Below the pieces are notes generated by a model, which did no database searches, had not been told where the DNA came from, and saw only the letters and a program-made list of their open reading frames with translations. A program made the position numbers and the translations under genes. A DNA stretch of 5,959 nt from contig JAKJFB010000167.1 of NCBI GenBank assembly GCA_022705125.1, positions 1 to 5,959 on the forward strand. The letters are read 5' to 3'. Of this stretch, positions 1-5,210 are shown in pieces. Origin of the DNA: Pseudomonadota bacterium (GTDB taxonomy: Bacteria; Pseudomonadota; Gammaproteobacteria; Pseudomonadales; UBA5518). The stretch's first letter is position 1. Each line of letters starts with the position of its first letter.

Positions 1-543
1 CTGGCGTGGATGCGCGGTGAGCGGCGCGTCGATGATCGCAAGCTGCGCGGGCTGCTGCTCTCGGCGGCGCGCTCGCAGCTGTTCAACGCGCTGCTGGCGC
101 GCCGGGTTCAGGACGGTTCCTGGTGCGAGGCACGCGCGGGCGACGCGCTGATGCTCGACGGGCGCGGCAGCTTCTTCGTCGCCGGGGAGATCGACGCAAC
201 GCTGCGCGAGCGGGTGGCGCGCGGCGAGCTGCACCCGAGCGGCGCGTTGTGGGGCAGGGGAGAACTCGCCACGCGCTCTGGCATCGCCGGGCTGGAGCGC
301 GCGGTGGCGACCGAACACGCGGAGCTCGCCACCGGGCTGGAGCGCGCGGGCCTGGAGCAGGAGCGGCGTGCGCTGCGCGTGATGCCGCGCGAGCTGACGT
401 GGGGCTGGATCGATGACACCACGCTGGCGATCGCCTTCCGGCTTCCCGCGGGCTGCTTCGCGACCACGGTGCTCGACGATGTGCTGGACTGTCGCGACGC
501 GGCGCAAGCGGCCGTGGCGCGCCCGGACGGCGCGGGAGACTGA
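1..543 (+). CDS. truD: tRNA pseudouridine(13) synthase TruD, C-terminal part (5' end outside window)
   Basis: TruD converts uridine 13 of certain tRNAs (tRNA-Glu in E. coli) to pseudouridine in the cytoplasm. The reading frame is open from base 1, so the window holds only the last 180 codons of a family usually about 340-350 residues long. The catalytic Asp of motif II lies upstream and cannot be checked. Recognisable blocks, numbered in this fragment, are LSAARSQLFN at 20-29, a DGRGSFFV block near 53-60, and the late LPAGCFATTVLDDVL block. They line up with E. coli TruD (LSAARSALFN, LAGRGSWFV, LPAGSFATSVV) as I recall it. The stop is TGA at 541-543. The gene converges on ygfZ only 11 bp later. 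In many gammaproteobacteria truD is followed by surE in an isp-truD-surE cluster, which is not the case here. The fragment is intact with no frameshift. The identification is strong; the upstream context is unseen. Confidence 0.93.
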   Translation: MAWMRGERRVDDRKLRGLLLSAARSQLFNALLARRVQDGSWCEARAGDALMLDGRGSFFVAGEIDATLRERVARGELHPSGALWGRGELATRSGIAGLERAVATEHAELATGLERAGLEQERRALRVMPRELTWGWIDDTTLAIAFRLPAGCFATTVLDDVLDCRDAAQAAVARPDGAGD

Positions 544-554
544 ACCGTCCTGCC

Positions 555-1481
555 TCAGCTTGCGCGCTCGGCGAGCGGCAGCACTTCGAGCGCTTCGCCA
601 CGGGCAGTGACGGCCAGGCAGTTCGCGCCGTCGAGCGCTTCGTCGCTCAGCACGGCGAGCAGTTCGAAACGCGACGCGCCGTCCATCGCGCTCTCCACCA
701 CGCTGCCCACGACGCGGTCGGCGTCGCGGTGCCGCAGTTCGTCGCCGACCGCGGGGCACGCCGGGCCGGCGCCGCCGAGGCGATGCAGGCGGCGTTTCAC
801 GCTGCCCTTGTAATGGGTGCGCGCGATGATCTCCTGGCCGGTGTAGCAGCCCTTGCGGAAACTCACGGCGCCGCTGGTGTCGTAGCCGAGCATCTGCGGC
901 AGGAACTGGTCCACGGTGGCGTGCTGGATCTCGGCCGCACCGGCGCGCACCAGTGCCAGGCGCCAACGCTCCGTGTTGGCGACCGGGAGGCGCGAGGCCA
1001 GACTTTCCCACAGCGCTCCGGTCTCGCTGCGCGGCGCCCAGATCTCGAACTGCGCAGGCTCGCCGTCGCGGCGCAGCAGGCGCCACGCGCCGGCGGCGCC
1101 GAGCGCGCGCGGCTGCGCGGGCCAATCCGGGAACAGCGTGTGCAACTCGGTCTCCAGTCCGGTCCCCAGCAGTCCGATGCATGCCATGTCGCTGCGTGCC
1201 ACGCGCACGCGCGACAGCGCGGCGTACCTGCCGAGCACGGTTGCGGTGTCGTCGGCTATGTCGGCACGCAGGCGCAGCAGCACGGAGTCGGGGCTGCGAG
1301 CCCACAGCAGGAAACTGGCGATGACGCGCCCCTTCGGCGTGCAGTAGGCGCCCGGAAGCACGCCCGCGGGTGCTGCATCCTGCACGTTGCAGGTCAGTTG
1401 TCCCTGCAGGAACGGCAGGGCCTTTGCGCCCTCGACCTGCAGGAAGGCATAGTCGTCGAGGCGGATGGCGGCGGTGTTCAT
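555..1481 (-). CDS. ygfZ: YgfZ/GcvT-family folate-binding protein (Fe-S enzyme maintenance)
   Basis: This 308-residue protein belongs to the YgfZ branch of the GcvT/COG0354 family. These cytoplasmic, tetrahydrofolate-binding proteins support the assembly or repair of some Fe-S enzymes, including the tRNA methylthiotransferase MiaB. The diagnostic signature KGCYTGQEIIAR is at residues 210-221 and contains the conserved cysteine (C212) that is essential in E. coli YgfZ. Other family blocks are FLQGQLTCNV (24-33) and CTPKGRVIASFLLW (47-60). The length is close to the E. coli protein (about 326 residues). The ATG start (1479-1481) puts the N-terminal IRLDDYAFLQVEG block at its usual place; the ribosome binding site is weak. 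The gene is divergent from sdhE, as in E. coli, and convergent with truD. An open frame on the opposite strand across most of this gene looks like a high-GC shadow. Confidence 0.93.
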   Translation of the reverse strand: MNTAAIRLDDYAFLQVEGAKALPFLQGQLTCNVQDAAPAGVLPGAYCTPKGRVIASFLLWARSPDSVLLRLRADIADDTATVLGRYAALSRVRVARSDMACIGLLGTGLETELHTLFPDWPAQPRALGAAGAWRLLRRDGEPAQFEIWAPRSETGALWESLASRLPVANTERWRLALVRAGAAEIQHATVDQFLPQMLGYDTSGAVSFRKGCYTGQEIIARTHYKGSVKRRLHRLGGAGPACPAVGDELRHRDADRVVGSVVESAMDGASRFELLAVLSDEALDGANCLAVTARGEALEVLPLAERAS

Positions 1482-1606
1482 GGCTTCGTGGTTCCGGCAT
1501 GCGCTCCTGGGCGCTGGCGGCGCAGCGCGGGCTGCGCGCGCCGGTGGCTGACAGGCGGCGAATAATAACGCACACTGCCCGCGCTACGAGCGGTTGCGGA
1601 TACACG
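1482..1606. promoter_or_regulatory. Divergent ygfZ / sdhE intergenic region with probable promoters
   Basis: This 125-bp gap between two divergent starts must carry promoters for both directions unless transcription comes from elsewhere. Its one AT-rich island is AATAATAA at 1561-1568. Read on the minus strand it gives TATTAT (1562-1567), a 5/6 match to a sigma-70 -10 box facing ygfZ, with no convincing -35 box. Facing sdhE, CTGACA (1548-1553) is a 5/6 match to a -35 box; 17 bp later comes only CACACT (1571-1576), a 3/6 match to a -10 box. A short GGA at 1598-1600 is the only Shine-Dalgarno-like bases before sdhE. The region is clear; the exact boxes are guesses. Confidence 0.4.
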
Positions 1607-1885
1607 ATGGACGAGGCGGCGGAAAACAGGCGGGTCTACTGGCACAGCCGGCGGGGCATGCTCGAACTCGACCTCGTGCTGATGCCCTTCGCCGAGCAGG
1701 TTTATCCCGGGCTCGGCGAGGACATGCAGCGTCGCTATCGCGCACTGCTCGAGTGCGAGGATGCCGACCTGTTCGCGTGGATCGTGCATCGCGGCGAACC
1801 GGACGATCCTGAACTGAAAGTCATCATTGCGAGGGTGCTGGGCAATGGAATGCCCCGGCCAGAGCTTCCACCTGGCGCCGTCTAG
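1607..1885 (+). CDS. sdhE: FAD assembly factor SdhE (succinate dehydrogenase flavinylation)
   Basis: SdhE (formerly YgfY, DUF339; Sdh5/SDHAF2 in eukaryotes) is a small cytoplasmic protein that promotes covalent attachment of FAD to SdhA, and to FrdA in some bacteria. The product is 92 residues, close to the usual 85-95. The signature RGMLELD begins at residue 16; R16, G17 and E20 form the RGxxE motif needed for flavinylation. The later ECEDADLFAWI segment (49-59) is also typical. The frame stays open far upstream, into antisense ygfZ, but family length and the conserved N-terminal helix place the start at ATG 1607, six bases after a weak GGA. The gene overlaps ygfX by about 41 nt and is divergent from ygfZ, the same arrangement as in E. 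coli. It was originally described as the antitoxin CptB of a YgfX toxin; the flavinylation role is better supported. Confidence 0.93.
   Translation: MDEAAENRRVYWHSRRGMLELDLVLMPFAEQVYPGLGEDMQRRYRALLECEDADLFAWIVHRGEPDDPELKVIIARVLGNGMPRPELPPGAV
1831..1835 (+). promoter_or_regulatory. Ribosome binding site deciding the ygfX start
   Basis: GAGGG lies within the sdhE coding region, nine bases before ATG 1845. It favours that ATG over the in-frame TTG at 1827, which has no such motif at useful distance. Its position inside sdhE suggests coupled translation of the two genes. Confidence 0.55.
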
Positions 1886-2264
1886 GCGCCTCCTGTACGC
1901 GCTGTGCGTGCTGCACCTGGCGGCCCTCGCCGGGCTCGTCGCTACCGCCCTGCCGTCCGCTCTCATGCTGGCGCTGGCCACCCTGTTGCTGGCAAGCCTC
2001 GCGCGGCACTGGCGCGCGCACGGTGCGCTGGAGCGCCGCGGCGGCACCCGGCTCGAGTTTCGCGGTGAAGCGTGGTGGTTGCACGGCGACGGCGCGCCGC
2101 AGCCGGTGCGGCTGCGCGCCGACAGCGCGGTGCTGCCTTTCCTGGTCGTGCTGCGCGTGCAGCAGGCACGGCGGGTGCGCTCGCTGATAGTGCTCGGGGA
2201 TTCGCTGCCGCGCGGGGAGCTGCGGCGCCTGCGGGTGCTGCTGCGCCTGCGCGGCGCGCGCTGA
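1845..2264 (+). CDS. ygfX: YgfX (CptA-like) inner-membrane partner of SdhE
   Basis: This 139-residue protein matches the YgfX/DUF1434 family in layout more than in sequence. It has a short N-terminal stretch with the typical LAPSRRL (10-16), two adjacent hydrophobic segments at roughly 15-35 and 37-53 forming a membrane hairpin, and then a basic soluble domain ending in GELRRLRVLLRLR (124-136). That end resembles the EWRDLRRILLQ end of the E. coli protein as I recall it. The start is ATG 1845, chosen from the GAGGG site; an in-frame TTG at 1827 would add six residues. E. coli YgfX was reported as a toxin (CptA) affecting FtsZ and MreB polymerisation, and in Serratia it interacts with SdhE. 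Whether it is a genuine toxin is disputed. The gene follows sdhE with a 41-nt overlap, which makes the assignment much firmer than sequence alone. Confidence 0.82.
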   Translation: MECPGQSFHLAPSRRLLYALCVLHLAALAGLVATALPSALMLALATLLLASLARHWRAHGALERRGGTRLEFRGEAWWLHGDGAPQPVRLRADSAVLPFLVVLRVQQARRVRSLIVLGDSLPRGELRRLRVLLRLRGAR

Positions 2265-2279
2265 AGCCCGCGCCCCGCT

Positions 2280-3887
2280 TCAGCCGGGTGTTAGGACGGA
2301 GTCCCCGGCCTCGGCAGCGAGGCCGGGGTGGTCCAGGGTGTAGTGCAGGCCGCGGCTCTCGTGGCGCCCGAGCGCGCTGCGGATGATCAGTTCCGCCACC
2401 AGCGCGAGGTTGCGCAGCTCCACCAGGTCCGAGGTGATGCGGTAATTGCTGTAGTACTCGGCGATCTCCTGCTTCAGCAGGTGGGCGCGGCTGAGCGCGC
2501 GCTGCAGGCGCTTGGTGGTGCGCACGATGCCGACGTAGTCCCACATGAAGCGGCGCAGCTCGTCCCAGTTGTGGGAGATCACCACATCCTCGTCGGAGTC
2601 GGTCACCTGGGAGGCGTCCCAGTCGGGCAGGCCGGCGCTGATCGCGATGCTCTCGCCCTGCGCGAGGATGTGCTGCGCGGCGGCGCGGGCGAACACGAAG
2701 CACTCGAGCAGCGAATTGCTGGCCAGGCGGTTGGCGCCGTGCAGCCCGGTGAACGATGTCTCGCCCACGGCGTAGAGCCCCGGGAGGTCGGTCTGGCCGG
2801 CGCGGTCGATCATCACGCCGCCACAGGTGTAGTGCGCGGCCGGGACCACGGGCAGCGGTGCGCGCGCCATGTCCAGTCCGAGCTCGAGGCAGCGGCTGTA
2901 GATCGTGGGGAAGTGCGAGCGCACGAAGTCCTCGCCCTTGTGGCTGATGTCGAGATAGACGCAGTCGATACCGAGGCGCTTCATCTCGTGGTCGATCGCG
3001 CGCGCCACGATGTCGCGCGGCGCCAGCTCGGCCTGCGGATGGAAGCGCGGCATGAAGCGCTCGCCGTTGGGCAGCAGCAGCACGCCTCCCTCGCCGCGCA
3101 CGGCCTCCGAGATCAGGAAGGATTTCGCGCTCGGGTGGTACAGGCAGGTCGGATGGAACTGGTTGAATTCCATGTTCGCGACCCGGCAGCCCGCCCGCCA
3201 GGCCATCGCGATGCCGTCGCCGGTCGCGGTGTCCAGATTGGTGGTATAGAGGTAGGCCTTGCTGGCGCCGCCGGTGGCGAGCACCACGAAGCGCGCACTG
3301 AAGAGGTCGACCGAGGCCGTGTCCTTGTTCAGCACGTAGGCGCCGCGGCAACGCCCGGCGGTCGTGATCAGGTTGACCGCGATGTGGCGCTCGAACAGCT
3401 CGATGCTCGCATGGCGCCGGGCCTGCTCGATCAGCGTGTCCGACACCGCGCGCCCGGTCGCGTCGGCGGCGTGGATGATGCGCCGGTGGGAATGGCCGCC
3501 CTCGCGGGTGAGGTGGTAGCCGAGCTGGGAGTCGGCCTCGCGGGTGAAGGGTACGCCGCGGTCGATCAGCCATTCGATCGCGCGCTTGCCGTTCTCGACC
3601 ACGAAGCGCGTCGACGTGGGGTTGCACAGGCCGGCGCCGGCGACGAAGGTGTCCTGGATATGAGCTTCGATGCTGTCGGTGTTGTCGAGCACCGCGGCGA
3701 TGCCGCCCTGCGCCCAGTTGCTCGCGCTGTCGGCCAACTCGCGCTTGGTCACGAGCGCCACGCGCAGGCGGTCCGCCAGACGGAGGGCCATCGACTGGCC
3801 GGCGGTACCGCTGCCAAGAATGAGTACGTCGTACTGTTTCAGCAAGATGTCGCTCGGGCAGGATTTGCGGGAGAGGGAATATAGCAT
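2280..3887 (-). CDS. nadB: L-aspartate oxidase NadB
   Basis: NadB oxidises L-aspartate to iminoaspartate, the first step of de novo NAD synthesis, before NadA makes quinolinate. It is a cytoplasmic, non-covalent FAD flavoprotein of the SdhA/FrdA superfamily. In the 535-residue frame the dinucleotide-binding GSGTAG is at 25-30 and WAQGGIAAV at 58-66. Substrate-side residues are seen in FNQFHPT (H245), APRDIVARAIDHE (R291), PAAHYTCGGV (H352) and TGLHGANRLASNSLLE (380-395). The helical C-terminal domain ends in DSVLTPG, like PSILSPG near the end of E. coli NadB. ATG 3887 is the longest start but doubtful: it has no Shine-Dalgarno sequence, adds about ten residues relative to E. coli, and its TG is part of an extended -10 motif. 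TTG 3845, giving 521 residues that begin close to KQYDVLILGSG, is a good alternative. The gene is divergent from rpoE and convergent with ygfX. Confidence 0.95.
   Translation of the reverse strand: MLYSLSRKSCPSDILLKQYDVLILGSGTAGQSMALRLADRLRVALVTKRELADSASNWAQGGIAAVLDNTDSIEAHIQDTFVAGAGLCNPTSTRFVVENGKRAIEWLIDRGVPFTREADSQLGYHLTREGGHSHRRIIHAADATGRAVSDTLIEQARRHASIELFERHIAVNLITTAGRCRGAYVLNKDTASVDLFSARFVVLATGGASKAYLYTTNLDTATGDGIAMAWRAGCRVANMEFNQFHPTCLYHPSAKSFLISEAVRGEGGVLLLPNGERFMPRFHPQAELAPRDIVARAIDHEMKRLGIDCVYLDISHKGEDFVRSHFPTIYSRCLELGLDMARAPLPVVPAAHYTCGGVMIDRAGQTDLPGLYAVGETSFTGLHGANRLASNSLLECFVFARAAAQHILAQGESIAISAGLPDWDASQVTDSDEDVVISHNWDELRRFMWDYVGIVRTTKRLQRALSRAHLLKQEIAEYYSNYRITSDLVELRNLALVAELIIRSALGRHESRGLHYTLDHPGLAAEAGDSVLTPG
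2303..2328 (+). terminator. Perfect 11-bp stem hairpin, candidate terminator for sdhE-ygfX
   Basis: CCCCGGCCTCG (2303-2313), loop GCAG (2314-2317) and CGAGGCCGGGG (2318-2328) form an uninterrupted GC-rich stem with a tetraloop. It begins 39 nt after the ygfX stop, a plausible place to end or protect the sdhE-ygfX transcript. There is no T-run after it on either strand, so it is not a canonical Rho-independent terminator. It lies inside the last codons of nadB, encoding about HPGLAAEAG near the C-terminus, so the same structure also forms in nadB mRNA before its stop codon. It could instead serve as an mRNA 3'-end stabiliser, or be a coincidence of GC-rich coding. Confidence 0.4.
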
Positions 3888-3905
3888 GCGGTGACAGGCC
3901 GTCGG
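3878..3905 (-). promoter_or_regulatory. Candidate nadB promoter with extended -10
   Basis: Read on the minus strand, TATATT (3883-3878) is a 5/6 match to the sigma-70 -10 box and is preceded by TGC, making the extended -10 motif TGCTATATT. Sixteen bases upstream is CCGACG (3905-3900), a weak 3/6 -35 box, which is usual when the extended -10 is present. A start of transcription about seven bases downstream, near 3871-3866, would fall after the ATG at 3887 and leave a leader of roughly 20-25 nt before TTG 3845. Confidence 0.45.
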
Positions 3906-3914
3906 GCGCGCCCG
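3903..3914. repeat. 12-bp perfect palindrome at the nadB -35 edge
   Basis: CGGGCGCGCCCG is self-complementary over all 12 bases. It overlaps the upstream edge of the candidate nadB -35 box, where an operator could act. It matches no repressor site I can name, and GC-only palindromes arise readily in such DNA. Confidence 0.3.
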
Positions 3915-3942
3915 GTCGTCCGTCCTGCCCGTCCGCGCGCCT

Positions 3943-3969
3943 GAACTATTTCCACCCGACCCTGTCAGT
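3943..3969 (+). promoter_or_regulatory. Candidate sigma-E/AlgU-type promoter of the rpoE operon
   Basis: GAACTA (3943-3948), exactly 16 bases, then TCAGT (3965-3969) resembles the GAACTT-N16-TCtgA pattern of RpoE/AlgU-dependent promoters: five of six bases in the -35 box and three of five in the -10 box, with the expected spacing. It would start transcription near 3975 and give a leader of roughly 88 nt. Autoregulation of rpoE/algU is well known in E. coli and Pseudomonas, which makes such a site expected here. The weak -10 box keeps this a candidate. Confidence 0.4.
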
Positions 3970-3989
3970 TCCAGTGTCTTCGATTTCTG

Positions 3990-4017
3990 CTGAGTACGTG
4001 GCCCGCTCGCTTATAAT
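3990..4017 (+). promoter_or_regulatory. Candidate housekeeping (sigma-70) promoter of rpoE
   Basis: TATAAT at 4012-4017 is a perfect -10 box. Sixteen bases upstream is CTGAGT (3990-3995), a 3/6 -35 box sharing the TGA core. Transcription would start near 4024, leaving about 40 nt of leader before the rpoE ATG. The perfect box stands out in this GC-rich window and sits at a suitable distance, so I favour it as the basal promoter. Confidence 0.5.
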
Positions 4018-4034
4018 CCGGGATCTTCGAATCT

Positions 4035-4053
4035 TTGAATTCCCCGGAATCAA
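4035..4053 (+). repeat. Imperfect inverted repeat in the rpoE leader
   Basis: TTGAATTCC (4035-4043) and GGAATCAA (4046-4053) are complementary apart from one bulged A, separated by CC. As RNA this is a small hairpin with a loop of about four bases once the innermost pair opens. It ends directly before the Shine-Dalgarno AGGA (4055-4058), which itself lies four bases before the ATG, so it could influence ribosome access or be a protein site. Confidence 0.3.
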
Positions 4054-4062
4054 CAGGAACCC

Positions 4063-4662
4063 ATGAGCGATCGGGAACTCGATCAGCAACTCGTCGAGCG
4101 TGTTCAACGTGGCGACAAGCAGGCGTTCGGTCTGCTGGTATCCAAGTACCAGCGCAAGCTGAACAGATTGCTGTCGAGGCTGATCCGCGACTCGGCAGAA
4201 GTCGAGGACGTGGCGCAAGAGACCTTCATCAAGGCTTATCGAGCGCTGGGTTCGTTTCGGGGTGACAGTGCCTTCTACACCTGGCTGTACCGCATCGGCA
4301 TCAACACGGCGAAGAACTACCTGGTCTCCCAGGGGCGCAGGGCCCCGACCTCGACGAGTTTCGATTCTGAAGAGGCGGAGACCTTCGAGGAAGGCGATCA
4401 GTTGCGCGACATCAACACGCCCGAGCGGCTGCTGATGACCCGCCAGATCGGCGAAACCGTGGAGGACGCGATGGCCGCACTGCCCGAGGAACTGAGGACG
4501 GCGATCATGCTTCGCGAGCTCGAAGGGCTCAGTTACGAGGAGATCGCCGGCATCATGGAATGCCCGATTGGCACGGTGCGCTCGCGGATCTTCCGTGCGC
4601 GCGAAGCGATAGCAGAACGTCTGCGGCCCCTGCTGGACACGGCCCCGGACAAACGTTGGTAG
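4063..4662 (+). CDS. rpoE: ECF sigma factor RpoE/AlgU (sigma-E)
   Basis: This is the extracytoplasmic-function sigma factor that directs RNA polymerase to envelope-stress promoters. It is held inactive by RseA at the inner membrane. The protein has 199 residues against 191-193 in E. coli and Pseudomonas. Region 2 carries EDVAQETFIKAYRALGSFRGDS (48-69) followed by AFYTWLYRIGINTAKNYL (70-87), for core and -10 binding. Region 4 holds the helix-turn-helix LSYEEIAGIMECPIGTVRSRIFRAREAI (156-183), for -35 recognition. The linker at 91-125 is acidic and variable, as usual. The N-terminus (DQQLVERVQRGDKQAF) closely resembles AlgU, which fixes the start at ATG 4063 behind AGGA. It is first in an operon with rseA and rseB and divergent from nadB. 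Candidate sigma-E-like and sigma-70 promoters lie upstream. The slightly long tail ends in DKRW. Confidence 0.96.
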   Translation: MSDRELDQQLVERVQRGDKQAFGLLVSKYQRKLNRLLSRLIRDSAEVEDVAQETFIKAYRALGSFRGDSAFYTWLYRIGINTAKNYLVSQGRRAPTSTSFDSEEAETFEEGDQLRDINTPERLLMTRQIGETVEDAMAALPEELRTAIMLRELEGLSYEEIAGIMECPIGTVRSRIFRAREAIAERLRPLLDTAPDKRW

Positions 4663-4670
4663 GTGCAAGC

Positions 4671-5210
4671 ATGAAGGACAAAGTGTCGGCGCTGTTCGAC
4701 GGAGATCTCGACGACCAGGGCATGCGTGCGGTGTTCGACGGCATGCGCAAGGATGCTTCGCTGCGCAAGGAGTGGGACACCTATTGCCTGATCGGCGACA
4801 CCCTGCGTGGCGACTCCGCCGGTTCAAGTGATTTCGTTTCCCGTGTCATGGTCAGCCTGGATGACGAGCCGACGCTGCTCGCGCCTGGGGTCCCGGCGGC
4901 AGGCCTCGCGCAGCGCGGCCTCGTGCATCGCCTGATGCCGCTGGCCGCTTCGGTGATGGGGGTGGCCGCGGTGGGGTTGGTGGCCGCGAGTCTGTACCGG
5001 CAGGACGCGCCGGCGCCGCAGATGGCGGTCGCCGCGTCGCCGATCCAGTTCGTCGGTTCCTCGAATGTGCGCCCGGTCGCCGCTCCGGCGGCCGATCCGA
5101 TGCGCGAGTATCTCTTCGCCCATCAGGGCCTCAGCCGCGGCGGCCCGATGCCGGCCGGCGTGCAGTACGTCCGCACCGTATCCGACACGCGCGAGGGCGG
5201 CGCTCGATGA
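4671..5210 (+). CDS. rseA: Anti-sigma-E factor RseA/MucA
   Basis: RseA is a single-pass inner-membrane protein whose cytoplasmic domain binds and silences RpoE until regulated proteolysis (DegS/AlgW, RseP, ClpXP) releases it. The 179-residue product has the N-terminal anti-sigma domain: VSALFDGDLDD (5-15), WDTYCLIGDTLRGD (35-48) and SSDFVSRVMVSLDDEP (52-67), all with clear counterparts in E. coli RseA. One hydrophobic segment at about 88-108 is flanked by R82, H86, R87 and R110, and a periplasmic tail follows. The MGVAA in the membrane segment (96-100) resembles the RseP cleavage region. The tail segment MREYLFAHQG (144-153) and the Val-Gln-Tyr-Val end resemble the MucA periplasmic region that contacts MucB. 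The start is ATG 4671, five bases after AGGTG, which overlaps the rpoE stop. The stop overlaps the rseB start. E. coli RseA is longer (216 residues). Confidence 0.93.
   Translation: MKDKVSALFDGDLDDQGMRAVFDGMRKDASLRKEWDTYCLIGDTLRGDSAGSSDFVSRVMVSLDDEPTLLAPGVPAAGLAQRGLVHRLMPLAASVMGVAAVGLVAASLYRQDAPAPQMAVAASPIQFVGSSNVRPVAAPAADPMREYLFAHQGLSRGGPMPAGVQYVRTVSDTREGGAR

Noticed and set aside
287..349. 18-bp exact direct repeat in truD (287-304 and 332-349), 45 bp apart and in frame
   Set aside because: It encodes a repeated Gly-Leu-Glu-Arg-Ala in a helical stretch that has about the same length in E. coli TruD, so it is not an insertion; shared GC-rich codons explain it.
564..578. CGCTC-GGC-GAGCG hairpin near the truD/ygfZ convergence
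   Set aside because: Only a five-base-pair stem, inside ygfZ codons and without a T-run; too weak to call a terminator.
729..1565. 278-codon + strand frame antisense to ygfZ
   Set aside because: No motifs, compositionally biased, and it crosses the ygfZ start and the divergent promoter region; the YgfZ signature on the other strand is decisive.
1370..1606. Upstream in-frame extension of sdhE
   Set aside because: It would add 79 residues antisense to ygfZ and across the divergent promoter region; SdhE proteins are about 90 residues and start at the conserved helix reached from ATG 1607.
1963..3627. 554-codon minus-strand frame offset from nadB and running into ygfX
   Set aside because: The product is Arg/Pro/Ala-rich and shows no family motifs; it is an out-of-frame shadow of nadB continued across antisense ygfX.
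2328..3884. 518-codon open frame on the + strand lying antisense to nearly all of nadB
   Set aside because: Its translation is a low-complexity Ala/Val/Gly/Arg/His mix with no recognisable domain, while the opposite strand encodes unmistakable NadB. Long antisense frames are common in GC-rich genes.
3966..3972. GGAACTG on the minus strand, resembling a sigma-E -35 box facing nadB
   Set aside because: At 15-18 bp spacing no TCNNA-type -10 box follows; the first TC is about 21 bases away.
4074..4080. GGAACTC at the start of rpoE coding, resembling a sigma-E -35 box
   Set aside because: The nearest TC-type -10 element is only 13 bases downstream, which is too close, and the site lies within conserved codons.
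3946..4827. 293-codon minus-strand frame antisense to rpoE
   Set aside because: It spans the rpoE promoter region and overlaps a clearly conserved sigma factor; the predicted protein has no recognisable domain.
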